Source: Duganella sp. Root336D2
GTDB lineage: Bacteria; Pseudomonadota; Gammaproteobacteria; Burkholderiales; Burkholderiaceae_D
DNA: 64,000 nt
Direction: 5' to 3'
Assembly (NCBI RefSeq): GCF_001425005.1
Contig: NZ_LMDB01000033.1
Span: 393,595-457,594, forward strand
Within the stretch, counting starts at the first letter, position 1. Every line of letters begins with the position of its first letter. This document shows positions 7,325 to 14,644 of this stretch, piece by piece. Below the pieces are notes generated by a model that saw only the letters and a program-made list of their open reading frames with translations, made no database searches and had not been told where the DNA came from. A program made the translations under genes and the position numbers.

Positions 7325-8686
7325 TTACATGCACGCGCGAGCGATGGTGGCGGCGAACCGGCGCAGTTCGGGCACGGCTGTCGCCTCCCAGAAGCCGGCC
7401 CTGAGCCAGGGGCCGATGTAGTACAGGCCCGGCGTCGGCTGGCCGTTCGCACCCAGCACGGCGCAGTCGGCGCCGGTATCCAGCCCAAGGCCGAGCGCAT
7501 CGGCCCGCATCAGGCCATCGGCCAGCAGCTGTTGCACCAGCGGCACCGCAGCGCGGCGCGGGCTGGCGCAGCTGCCGGTGCAGTTGATGATGCGGCCGGC
7601 GCGAAGCTCAATGCATTCTTCGCTGCCGCGCGGCTGCACTGTCAGCAGCGCCAGCTCCGCCTCGTCGCGGATGCCTGCCACGCGGCCTGCGCTTACATGG
7701 AGCGCACCGCGCGCCAGCGCTGCCGACAATTCCTGCTGCACCGTTGGCGGCAGCTGGTGCCGGTGCACGTCCCAGTAGGGCCGCACATGGCGCAGGAAGC
7801 GGCGCCGTTCGGCCGCCGGCCATGCCTGCCAGATACCGGCGGCCTGGGGGCGCAGCGCAGCTACCGCATCGTGCCAGTCCATGCCTGCATCTTCGAGATG
7901 CTCGACCTGCCGCATGAAAGCATGCAGCGCTGCGCGCACGGTCGGCGCCTCGTCGCGCCGCAGGGTGCTGCCTGCCAGGTGCCCGGAAAGGGGCTTGTAA
8001 GGCTGCGGCAGCAGCCCATGGCGCGACAGCGCATGCACACGCCGCGATGGATTGCGCCGCAGCAGCTGCAGCGCGATATCGACTGCCGTCAGCCCAGTGC
8101 CCAACAACAGCACCGGATCATGCGCGCCAATGGTGGCCAGCAAGTCGCCGCGCCACGGGTCCGCCAGGTAGCGCGAGGTGTCGGACCATTGCCCGCGCGA
8201 CAGCTCAGGCGGCGGCGCCGGCAGGTGCCCGAAGGCCAGCACCACCCGGTCGGCCTCGATACTGCGGCCATCTTCCAGCGTGGCCGCCAGCCCGCCGCGG
8301 GTTTTCGCGTGCAAGCTGCATACGCTGCCGCTGATGCAGTCGAGGGTGGCATGGCGTGGCGCCTGATCCTGCGCCTGCCGCAGCGCCCATTCGAGGTAGT
8401 CGCCGTACACGCTGCGCGCGACAAAGGAGCCGCCGGCCACGCCGCTGTCGCGCATTCCGGCATAGTGCACGAAGTGCTCCGGATCATCCGGCAACACGCT
8501 CATATTGGCCGCCACCACATTGAGCAGGTGCTGCGGGCTTTGCGTCCCATACGCCATGCCGCGCGCCAGCCGCCCGCTGCGATTCAGCAGCAGCACGCGC
8601 AAGGGCTGCCGGCCTGCCAGGCGCAGCATCTGTATCGCGCACGCTACACCTGAAAAACCTGCGCCTACGATCAGCACCGTGCGCAT
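7325..8686 (-). CDS. YdhS-like FAD/NAD(P)-binding oxidoreductase (NAD_binding_9 family)
   Basis: 453 residues. The N-terminal dinucleotide fold has GAGFSG (8-13). A second glycine-rich nucleotide fold, VLLLGTGLTAVDIALQLL, lies near 160-177, and a C-terminal ATG-like motif reads RIINCTGS. This matches the COG4529 (E. coli YdhS) family of flavoproteins, which is related to N-hydroxylating monooxygenases but mostly uncharacterised. Start 8686 has a strong GGAGGG site. It diverges from the APS kinase gene with only 33 bp between start codons, so its promoter must overlap that of cysC. The position suggests a role in the same small-molecule pathway as the sulfotransferase group (inference). Confidence 0.82.
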   Translation of the reverse strand: MRTVLIVGAGFSGVACAIQMLRLAGRQPLRVLLLNRSGRLARGMAYGTQSPQHLLNVVAANMSVLPDDPEHFVHYAGMRDSGVAGGSFVARSVYGDYLEWALRQAQDQAPRHATLDCISGSVCSLHAKTRGGLAATLEDGRSIEADRVVLAFGHLPAPPPELSRGQWSDTSRYLADPWRGDLLATIGAHDPVLLLGTGLTAVDIALQLLRRNPSRRVHALSRHGLLPQPYKPLSGHLAGSTLRRDEAPTVRAALHAFMRQVEHLEDAGMDWHDAVAALRPQAAGIWQAWPAAERRRFLRHVRPYWDVHRHQLPPTVQQELSAALARGALHVSAGRVAGIRDEAELALLTVQPRGSEECIELRAGRIINCTGSCASPRRAAVPLVQQLLADGLMRADALGLGLDTGADCAVLGANGQPTPGLYYIGPWLRAGFWEATAVPELRRFAATIARACM

Positions 8687-8707
8687 GCTGCCCTCCTGCA
8701 TCGCGTA

Positions 8708-8713
8708 TATAGT
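8708..8713 (+). promoter_or_regulatory. -10-like box 6 nt before cysC start
   Basis: TATAGT ends 6 nt before the cysC ATG at 8720, with no Shine-Dalgarno between (CGCATC). It lies inside the 33-bp gap to the divergent flavoprotein gene. A leaderless cysC mRNA is suggested. Confidence 0.45.
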
Positions 8714-8719
8714 CGCATC

Positions 8720-9403
8720 ATGAACTCCTCCTATGTATCGCGCCGTGAGCGCGAGGATATGCACGGCCATCGCGGCGCGGTGGTCTGGTTTACCGGCCTG
8801 TCCGGCGCCGGCAAGACCACGCTGGCCTGCGCCATAGAACGGCGCCTGTTCCAGGCGGGCTGCCAGGTGGTGCTGCTGGACGGCGACAGCTTGCGCCAGG
8901 GCCTGTGCTCCGGGCTCGGCTTTTCTCCCGAAGACCGCAGCGAAAACCTGCGCCGTGCCGGCGAGGCCGCACGCCTGTTCGCCGATACGGGCATCATCGT
9001 GCTGGCAGCCTTCATCTCGCCATTGCGTGCCGACCGCGCCCGCGTGCGTGCCATGCAGGCCGAGGGCGATTTCATCGAAGCCTGGTGCAAATGCCCGCTG
9101 GAAGTATGCGAACAGCGCGACGTCAAGGGCCTGTACCGCCGTGCACGCGCCGGCGAGGTGCCGCACTTCACCGGCGTGTCGGCCCCTTACGAAGCACCCT
9201 TGGCGCCCGAACTGTCGCTCGACACCGCACTCGCTCCCCTGGCCGATTGCGTCGAGCTGGTACTCGAGGAGCTGCGTTCGCGCGGCGTACTGCGTGCGCC
9301 GGGCAGCAACTCTTCCAGCAGTTCGAGGCAGATGCGGGCGGCCTGGTCGCCGGCATCCAGCTCCGCATGCCACGCCGATACCGATACCGCCACCAAGGGG
9401 TAA
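8720..9403 (+). CDS. cysC: Adenylylsulfate (APS) kinase, stand-alone CysC
   Basis: 227-residue kinase that makes PAPS from APS and ATP. The P-loop is GLSGAGKTT (26-34, K32); family blocks include VVLLDGDSLRQGL (near 51), ENLRRAGEAARLFADTG (near 76) and FISPLRADR (near 96), with a lid motif KGLYRRARAGEVPHFTGV near 136. The catalytic core is complete by about residue 195. The last ~30 residues are a low-complexity Ser/Ala tail encoded antisense to the end of the arginase-like gene. No ATP sulfurylase genes are adjacent, so this copy probably serves the nearby sulfotransferase rather than bulk sulfate assimilation (inference). ATG 8720 follows a TATAGT box by 6 nt. Confidence 0.88.
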   Translation: MNSSYVSRREREDMHGHRGAVVWFTGLSGAGKTTLACAIERRLFQAGCQVVLLDGDSLRQGLCSGLGFSPEDRSENLRRAGEAARLFADTGIIVLAAFISPLRADRARVRAMQAEGDFIEAWCKCPLEVCEQRDVKGLYRRARAGEVPHFTGVSAPYEAPLAPELSLDTALAPLADCVELVLEELRSRGVLRAPGSNSSSSSRQMRAAWSPASSSACHADTDTATKG

Positions 9404-10116
9404 TCGCGCAGGCAGCGGAACAGTTCCGCCATCTCTTCCACCCGCGGCCCGGCCGGCACGTGGTACTTCAGCGCCGGCATGCGCTGGGCTTCGTCCAGCA
9501 CGTCGGTATCGAAATGCACGTAGAGGGTCTCGTGCGTCGACAGGTTGCCCAGCACCTGGTCCAGCGTGCAGCGCACGATCGCCGACTTCTCCAGCGCCAC
9601 GTCTTCGCCGGGATCAAGGTCGCGCGCATCGGACAGCAGCACCAGCTCTTCAGGATAAGGCCGCATGCCCACCGCTTCGCGCAGCATGGTGATGCTGTCG
9701 CGCCGGTTCTGGCGCCGGTCCTGGCGGCCGACCAGCATGGCCAGCGGCATGCCGCCCAGGTATTGGGTGTGCGTGGTGGACCAGGTATGGAAGTCGCCGT
9801 GCGCGTCCAGCCACAGCATGCGCTGCGGTTCGCGGCCGGCGCGCTGCAGGCCCGCCATCATGCCCATGGTGGACACGCAGTCACCGGAAATGCTGACCGG
9901 GAGGTCGCCCGCCGCCAGCGCCGCCGCGGCATGCTCGGCCAGCACCGCATACACGCGGCCCATGCTGCGCATCTGTTCATCCTTTTCCACCAGTTCAGTG
10001 GCGGTCGATTGCGGCGACTGCAGCACGGTCCAGGGCTGCGAATCAATCAGCTGCACGCGCTGCAGGCCGTCGCGCCGCTTGCCCATCAGGTAAGGCACCA
10101 GCAGGCGGCGGATCAT
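9187..10116 (-). CDS. Arginase/agmatinase-family protein with altered first metal site
   Basis: 309 residues with ureohydrolase-superfamily motifs. SISGDC (75-80) stands where the family has GGDH, WLDAHGDFH (102-110) contains the DAHxD motif, and HFDTDVLD (201-208) the DxD motif. The first metal-ligand His is replaced by Cys80, and the proline of the usual DxDxxDP is Glu, so activity or metal use may differ. The start at 10116 overlaps the sulfotransferase stop by 4 bp (ATGA), giving translational coupling. The last ~36 residues are a Ser-rich tail antisense to cysC, after the expected domain end near 273. Substrate unknown; a guanidino compound or a formiminoglutamase-like role is possible. 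Confidence 0.78.
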   Translation of the reverse strand: MIRRLLVPYLMGKRRDGLQRVQLIDSQPWTVLQSPQSTATELVEKDEQMRSMGRVYAVLAEHAAAALAAGDLPVSISGDCVSTMGMMAGLQRAGREPQRMLWLDAHGDFHTWSTTHTQYLGGMPLAMLVGRQDRRQNRRDSITMLREAVGMRPYPEELVLLSDARDLDPGEDVALEKSAIVRCTLDQVLGNLSTHETLYVHFDTDVLDEAQRMPALKYHVPAGPRVEEMAELFRCLRDYPLVAVSVSAWHAELDAGDQAARICLELLEELLPGARSTPRERSSSSTSSTQSARGASAVSSDSSGAKGAS

Positions 10117-11357
10117 TGCCACTGCTCCGGCGCAGCGCCGTAACCCAGCGCATGCATCATGTCCGCCACCTCCGCGCGCCGCGCCAGCGGCAGCAGCTGG
10201 CCGCTGCGCTTGCGCCAACGGCCCGGCGCGGGCGCTTCGGTGGCCATCGTCACCGGCAGCTCGGGCGGATGCGGCATCGGCGGCAGGCCAAGCCATTCGC
10301 AGGCCCGGTCCAGCACGCCCGCCGGATCGGCCAGGAAGGATTCAAAACGCACCGGCAGGGCGGCCACGCCGCTATCGACGATATGACGGTGACAGGATAG
10401 CCATTGGTTCAAGCAAACCTCCTCGAGCGGAGCGTTGATATAGCTGCGCCAGTTCGGCGGCAGGTCGAATTTCCACCAGCGCGTGCCGCCCACGCATTGC
10501 TCCGAATAGCCGCCGATGCCGAGAGCGACACCGTGCTTCTGCATATCGTGGGCATGGAAGCCGATCGGCGACAGCCACCCGTCAATCAGGCCATTGACGC
10601 AGCCGGCAACGCTGCGCACCAGGTGCAGGTAGCGCACTTGCGCATGCGGGAACAACTGCTCGTAAAAACCGAAACGATAAGCATCCGACGGCGTCTTGAA
10701 CAGCAGGACCTTGCCGGCGGCGTCGTCTTCCGTGAAATGCCTGGCATGCATGGCAGGCGAGACAAAGGGCGGCTCTTCGATCTTGGCGGTTTCGTTGAAA
10801 GGCCGTCTCTCGCCCGGGCCATGGCCGCCATCGTAATAATCGCGGCGCCACGGTTCGCGCCAGAACACGGCGCCCAGCACGGCTTGCTGCAACTCATGCT
10901 CGCTCGGCACATCGGCAGCCTGGCAGAATAGCAGCGTTTCGTCCAGCGCCCGCTCCATCTGCGCATGGGCAAGTGGTTGCGCGAACAGCGCAGGGAATTG
11001 CAGCAGCAGGCGCTTGCGCCAGCGTGCCTTCAATTCCGCCAAGGGGGCGATGCCGCCTTCCGCTACGGTCAGGCTATCGAAGATCTCGTCGGCCAGCGTG
11101 TCGGGGTGGCGCAGGTGCGCGATAGCGTCGCTGCTGCATGCCGGGTCGCAGCCGAAACCCTCGCCGCTCAGGGCCAGGAAAGGCTCGGCTTCGCCATCGA
11201 GGCTGGCGATGCCGGGATGGCGCGCCAACACCGCCTTGAACAGCGTCGAGCCAGAACGCGAACTGGTGAGTATCACCGCGACGCGCCTTACCTGTGCACG
11301 CCAGGGTGCGTGCGGCACCGCCCGCATCTGACGGATGGTGTCAATCAGCCCGTCCAT
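10113..11357 (-). CDS. Sulfotransferase-family protein
   Basis: 414 residues. The N-terminal PAPS phosphosulfate loop is seen as AVILTSSRSGSTLFKAVL (about 27-44); the probable 3'-phosphate region is YLHLVRSVAGCVNGLIDGW (about 241-259), and a C-terminal helix region WLSCHRHIVDSG follows. It should transfer sulfate from PAPS to an unidentified small molecule. The cysC gene next to it could supply PAPS. It overlaps the upstream methyltransferase gene by 17 bp and the downstream arginase-like gene by 4 bp, so the three are one translationally coupled unit. It is longer than average for bacterial sulfotransferases and carries a GHGPGERRPFNETAK insert of unknown role. Confidence 0.8.
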   Translation of the reverse strand: MDGLIDTIRQMRAVPHAPWRAQVRRVAVILTSSRSGSTLFKAVLARHPGIASLDGEAEPFLALSGEGFGCDPACSSDAIAHLRHPDTLADEIFDSLTVAEGGIAPLAELKARWRKRLLLQFPALFAQPLAHAQMERALDETLLFCQAADVPSEHELQQAVLGAVFWREPWRRDYYDGGHGPGERRPFNETAKIEEPPFVSPAMHARHFTEDDAAGKVLLFKTPSDAYRFGFYEQLFPHAQVRYLHLVRSVAGCVNGLIDGWLSPIGFHAHDMQKHGVALGIGGYSEQCVGGTRWWKFDLPPNWRSYINAPLEEVCLNQWLSCHRHIVDSGVAALPVRFESFLADPAGVLDRACEWLGLPPMPHPPELPVTMATEAPAPGRWRKRSGQLLPLARRAEVADMMHALGYGAAPEQWQ

Positions 11358-12045
11358 GTTTTGCCGCAGGTTTGATCAGGAATGCGAAAAACTGGCGCTC
11401 CTGTTCTCGTTCGGCCGCACTGCGCGCCATCAGCCGGATGCTGAAGCCGGACTGCTTGGCCAGGCGCCGCACTTCCTCCACCGCGCCGAAATTCGAGTGC
11501 GCAAAGTAGATCCGGCCGCCCGGCTTCAGGTAGCGTGCGGCCTGCTCGAAGAACTGGGTATTGGTGCGGAAATCCGTGTCCCACTGCGAGCGCGCCACCA
11601 CATCGGGTGCCGGCTTGTCGCGGAACGGCAGGTTGGCCGTAATGACGTCGAACTGCTCGTCGCCGACTTTCTCGAACAGGTCGGAACGGCGCACTTCCAT
11701 CACGCCCTCAAAGCCATGCGTCTTCAAATTGTGGCGCGCGCTGCGGATGGCCGCCGGATTGACGTCCAGCGCCAGGACCCGTGAAGCTCCCTGGTAGCAG
11801 GCGAAGATCGCAATCACGCCGGAGCCGGTACCCACATCGAGCACGCTCTCGCCTGGCTTGATGCGGAAATTGCGCACCAGGGGCTGGCTGTCGAGGAAGG
11901 GCCAGAAGGTATTCGGATAAACGTGGAATTTCTTGCCAAGGTAAGTGATGGTGCGCCCGCCTTCGGGCACCGCCTTGAAAGCCTTTTGACGCGTGGCTTG
12001 CCAGCGGTCGACTTGCTCGGCCGTGGGAAGTGCAGATGCTCGCAT
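11341..12045 (-). CDS. Class I SAM-dependent methyltransferase (NxPF type)
   Basis: 234 residues. SAM-binding motif I is SVLDVGTGSGVIAIFA near 67-82, motif II is VLALDVNPAA, and the post-II acceptor motif NLPF lies near 140, where N-methyltransferases of the HemK/PrmA type have NPPY or NLPY. The N-terminal block YLGKKFHVYPNTFWPF is conserved in a HemK-like subgroup. Start 12045 is chosen for the AAGGGGACAG site 5 nt upstream; a 20-residue longer form from 12105 has no ribosome site. It is the first gene of the methyltransferase-sulfotransferase-arginase unit and probably acts on the same small substrate, although methylation of a protein cannot be excluded. Confidence 0.82.
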   Translation of the reverse strand: MRASALPTAEQVDRWQATRQKAFKAVPEGGRTITYLGKKFHVYPNTFWPFLDSQPLVRNFRIKPGESVLDVGTGSGVIAIFACYQGASRVLALDVNPAAIRSARHNLKTHGFEGVMEVRRSDLFEKVGDEQFDVITANLPFRDKPAPDVVARSQWDTDFRTNTQFFEQAARYLKPGGRIYFAHSNFGAVEEVRRLAKQSGFSIRLMARSAAEREQERQFFAFLIKPAAKHGRAD

Positions 12046-12153
12046 ATCTGTCCCCTTATTTGATGACCCCATGCTATCGAGTCTGCCAGGCAAGGGCAAG
12101 CGCACACCGTTCTGTGCGCTTCAACTGTTGGTGGAATACATTTCTTTCATTTG

Positions 12154-12228
12154 AAAAGTCGGGGTCAGCTCCGGCAATCGGACATTCGCGCAGCGAATGT
12201 CCGATTGCCGGAGCTGACCCCGACTTTT
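12154..12228. repeat. 75-bp perfect palindromic repeat (family A)
   Basis: Perfect inverted repeat with 36-bp arms (12154-12189 and 12193-12228) and a 3-nt loop. The arm begins AAAAGTCGGGGTCAGCTCCG and continues through a CGGCAATCGGACAT core. Its right end overlaps the stop codon of the haloalkane dehalogenase. A close relative lies at 40005-40069. Its function could be a transcription barrier, an mRNA 3' stabiliser or a mobile REP-like element; none can be decided here. Confidence 0.9.
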
Positions 12229-13078
12229 ATTTTGGAAGCCAGGCGGCGATGGCGTGGCCGATGGCGTCCGGGTGGTCTTCCTGGATGTTGTGCGTGCCTT
12301 CGCCAAGTTCAACCAGCTTGCAGTTTGCGAGCCTCGCGGCGTAGCGTTCGGCGACTGCGCGCGGCGTCAGCACGCCGTTCGGGCTGAACAGGATCAGTTT
12401 CGGATATTGGGCGGTGGCCATGATCGCTTCGTTGTGTTCGATGAGCTGGTACACATCGGCCGGCTCGCCGGCAATCGGCATCATGCGCGGGAAGGCCAGC
12501 ATGGGCCTGCGCGATTCGGGCGTTGGGAATGGTGCGCGGTAGGCGTCCATTTCCGCCGTTGTCAACGGGCGCAGCGAACCCTTCGGCAACATCTGCTCGA
12601 TAAAGAAATTCTGCTGCAGCACGAATTCTTCGCCACTGCCCGGGGCGCGCATCAGCTTGAAGCGTTCGCGTGCCTGCTCGAGCGGGTGGAAGTCTTCCCA
12701 TGTCGGGCTCGGGCGTACGAATTCCATCAGGGCTACGCCGCGCACCTTGGTGGGATAGCGCGCCGCCAGGTGGATGGCCAGCGCGCCGCCCCAGTCCTGC
12801 CCGACCAGCGTGAACGCCTCGATGTCCATCTGCTGCAGGAAGGCTTCCAGGTAGGCGGCGTGCTCGAGGAAGCTGTAGGCAATGTCCGGCTTGCCGGAGG
12901 CGCCAAAGCCGATCAGGTCCGGCGCCAGGCACCAGGCCTTGGCGGCCACATGCGGCATGATGTCGCGCCAGATAAAGGAGTGCGTCGGATTGCCGTGCAA
13001 GAAGATCACGGCGTGCGAGCTGCGTTCACCGAGTTCACGATATGCGATGCTGGAATTCAATGCGGAGACGGATTGCAT
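12227..13078 (-). CDS. dhaA: Haloalkane dehalogenase
   Basis: 283-residue alpha/beta hydrolase, soluble, with the full dehalogenase signature. It has the oxyanion/halide motif FLHGNPTHSFIWRD (near 28-41), nucleophile aspartate in VGQDWGGA (near 96), acidic residue in LMEFVRPSPTW (near 122), and catalytic His in GEGTHNIQEDHPDAIG (near 266). This is the pattern of HLD-II enzymes such as DhaA, which hydrolyse carbon-halogen bonds. Start 13078 has a GAGAGAGG site 4 nt upstream. An intrinsic terminator lies only 14 bp upstream of the start, so expression may depend on read-through. The stop codon merges with a 75-bp palindrome. The neighbouring GST gene could serve detoxification of halogenated compounds (inference). 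Confidence 0.85.
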   Translation of the reverse strand: MQSVSALNSSIAYRELGERSSHAVIFLHGNPTHSFIWRDIMPHVAAKAWCLAPDLIGFGASGKPDIAYSFLEHAAYLEAFLQQMDIEAFTLVGQDWGGALAIHLAARYPTKVRGVALMEFVRPSPTWEDFHPLEQARERFKLMRAPGSGEEFVLQQNFFIEQMLPKGSLRPLTTAEMDAYRAPFPTPESRRPMLAFPRMMPIAGEPADVYQLIEHNEAIMATAQYPKLILFSPNGVLTPRAVAERYAARLANCKLVELGEGTHNIQEDHPDAIGHAIAAWLPK

Positions 13079-13092
13079 GATGCCTCTCTCAG

Positions 13093-13122
13093 AAAAAAAA
13101 ACGCCCACTCCAAAGAGTGGGC
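13093..13122 (-). terminator. Intrinsic terminator between GST and haloalkane dehalogenase genes
   Basis: On the minus strand, GCCCACTC-TTTG-GAGTGGGC (13122-13103) is followed by G and nine consecutive U (13101-13093). It would end the GST transcript but sits within the leader of the dehalogenase, 14 bp before its ATG. It could also act as an attenuator. Confidence 0.85.
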
Positions 13123-13210
13123 CAAGTCCAAAACTAGGGATGTCCTGAAAGAGACGGTTCCATCTTATGTTGGGGACTGGCCACACTCTGTGCGTCAATT
13201 CACACAAACC

Positions 13211-13834
13211 TTAAAAAGGCCATGGGGTCTCGGTGTCCTGCCATGCCGGCAGTTGCTGGATGCGCTCGAACCAGGCCAGCACATTCTTGTATTGCTCGAC
13301 CGGAATATTTGCCCGGGCCAGGTACATCAGCGGTGCGGCCACGGCGAAGTCTGCCAGCGAGAGCTTGTCGCCGCTCAGCCACTGGCGCGTCGCCAGGTGC
13401 TTGTCGAGCACGCTCGCATGTTCATGCACATAGGTCTCGCCTTTGGCGACCTCGACTGGATCCGGGCCCTCGCCGGTCACCAGTTTCTTCCACAGGTATT
13501 GCCAGGTCAGGATGCCGATCGCAGGCGCGAAGTGCTGGGCGCCGAAAAACATCCAGCGATTGACATCGGCGCGCTCTTTCAGCCCGGTCGGATACAGCTC
13601 GGCGGCGCCGTGCTTGTCGGCCAGGTACTGCATGATGGCGCAGGATTCCCACAGGTGCAGGCCATCGTCCTCCAGCACCGGCACCTTGCCGCAGATGTTC
13701 ACTTCTTCCAGGCGCTTGCGGTCGGCATCGCTGGCGAAGTCGATGATCACTTGATCGAGCTTGATGCCAAGCTCGCTTGCAGTCAGCAATACACGGCGGG
13801 CGTTGGAGGACAGCGGGTTGTGATAGAGGCGCAT
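13211..13834 (-). CDS. Glutathione S-transferase
   Basis: 207 residues with an N-terminal thioredoxin-like domain (1-80) and an all-helical C-terminal domain (90-200). The glutathione-binding part shows KVPVLEDDGLHLWESCAIMQYL (about 49-70), including the conserved cis-Pro and the E-S pair. The N-terminal LYHNPLSSNARRVLL gives a Ser/Asn-type active site. Such enzymes conjugate or reduce electrophiles. AAGGAG stands 7 nt before the ATG. A WYL regulator gene lies directly upstream on the same strand, and a perfect 10-bp inverted repeat in between (13884-13906) is a likely operator for it. An intrinsic terminator follows. Confidence 0.88.
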   Translation of the reverse strand: MRLYHNPLSSNARRVLLTASELGIKLDQVIIDFASDADRKRLEEVNICGKVPVLEDDGLHLWESCAIMQYLADKHGAAELYPTGLKERADVNRWMFFGAQHFAPAIGILTWQYLWKKLVTGEGPDPVEVAKGETYVHEHASVLDKHLATRQWLSGDKLSLADFAVAAPLMYLARANIPVEQYKNVLAWFERIQQLPAWQDTETPWPF

Positions 13835-13883
13835 CGTAAAACTCCTTGGTGGGTTGATCGAATGCGCCTATCGTAACCAAGGT

Positions 13884-13906
13884 CTCCTGACAGTTCCTGT
13901 CAGGAG
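13884..13906. promoter_or_regulatory. Perfect palindrome upstream of GST gene, probable WYL-regulator operator
   Basis: CTCCTGACAG-TTC-CTGTCAGGAG is a perfect 10-bp inverted repeat. It overlaps the last codons of the WYL regulator gene and lies 50 bp upstream of the GST start. A TACGAT -10-like box (13875-13870, minus) puts the expected -35 at the centre of the palindrome, so binding there would control GST transcription. With no U-tract on the minus strand it is a poor terminator. Confidence 0.55.
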
Positions 13907-14592
13907 TCGTCTTTAATCGCGTTTTCTTCGCGCCAGACTTTGAGCAGCTCGTGGCGCGGTGCAGGATAGCGTTCTGCAAGTGCTTCAGCATGCGCAATGC
14001 GGTCGATGCGGAAGTGGCGGTTGGCCTTGCGCATCTCGCACCAGGCGGCAAGAATGCGGCGGCCTTCGAAGAAGGCCAGCGCAAACGGCCACACCGTGCG
14101 CTCGGACGAAGAACCGTTTTCGTCGTTGTATTGGATGCGCATCTTGTGATGGCGCCGGATCGCTTCGCGCGCGGGCTGCACGAATTCATCATGCTCCGGC
14201 GTGTCGCGCATCAACGGCACCCACAAACTGGTGTCGGCCATGTCGTCGCGCAGGTCTTTCGGTGTGGCGGTGGCGATCTTGGCCAGCGCATTGGCCGCGG
14301 CTTGGGCCAGCGTGGGGTCGCCCTGGCGGCGCACCCAGCGTGCACCAAGCACCAATGCTTCCAGTTCGTCGGTGTCGAACATCAGCGGCGGCAGGAAGAA
14401 GCCGCTGCGCAGCAGGTAGCCAAGGCCCGCCGAGCCCTCCACTGGTGCGCCCAGTTCGGCCAGGGTTTGCATGTCGCGGTATATCGTGCGTTCGGATACG
14501 CCCAGCTTTTCCGCCAGTGCGGCCGCCGTCACCGGACGGCGGCTGCCGCGCATGGCATCCATGAGCTGGAACAGGCGGCCAGTACGGCTCAT
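13900..14592 (-). CDS. YafY-type HTH/WYL transcriptional regulator
   Basis: 230 residues. The N-terminal HTH_11 domain (1-60) contains ALAEKLGVSERTIYRDMQTL. The WYL domain (about 130-225) has RIQYNDENGSSSERTVWPF and AWCEMRKANRHFRIDRI. WYL regulators sense ligands, sometimes nucleic acids. It lies 65 bp upstream of the GST gene on the same strand, with a perfect CTGACAG-type palindrome in between, so GST is the likely target and the pair may be co-transcribed. The start at 14592 gives a normal HTH N-terminus. It diverges from a LacI gene 52 bp away. Confidence 0.88.
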   Translation of the reverse strand: MSRTGRLFQLMDAMRGSRRPVTAAALAEKLGVSERTIYRDMQTLAELGAPVEGSAGLGYLLRSGFFLPPLMFDTDELEALVLGARWVRRQGDPTLAQAAANALAKIATATPKDLRDDMADTSLWVPLMRDTPEHDEFVQPAREAIRRHHKMRIQYNDENGSSSERTVWPFALAFFEGRRILAAWCEMRKANRHFRIDRIAHAEALAERYPAPRHELLKVWREENAIKDDS

Positions 14593-14632
14593 TGCTGCTC
14601 CCCATTTTACGAGGCGAGCAGCTTAACATAGT

Positions 14633-14638
14633 TATAAT
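14633..14638 (+). promoter_or_regulatory. Consensus -10 box 6 nt before the lacI-type start
   Basis: A perfect TATAAT ends 6 nt before the ATG at 14645 (intervening CCCGGA, no Shine-Dalgarno). This predicts a leaderless transcript. Confidence 0.55.
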
Positions 14639-14644
14639 CCCGGA

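Noticed and set aside
7325..9373. 682-codon form of the YdhS-like flavoprotein
   Set aside because: The extra 229 residues are antisense to cysC. ATG 8686 has a strong ribosome site and places the GxGxxG motif at residue 8.
13079..13207. 43-residue N-terminal extension of the haloalkane dehalogenase
   Set aside because: It would be encoded through an intrinsic terminator, and the ATG at 13078 has its own GAGAGAGG site and the normal family N-terminus.
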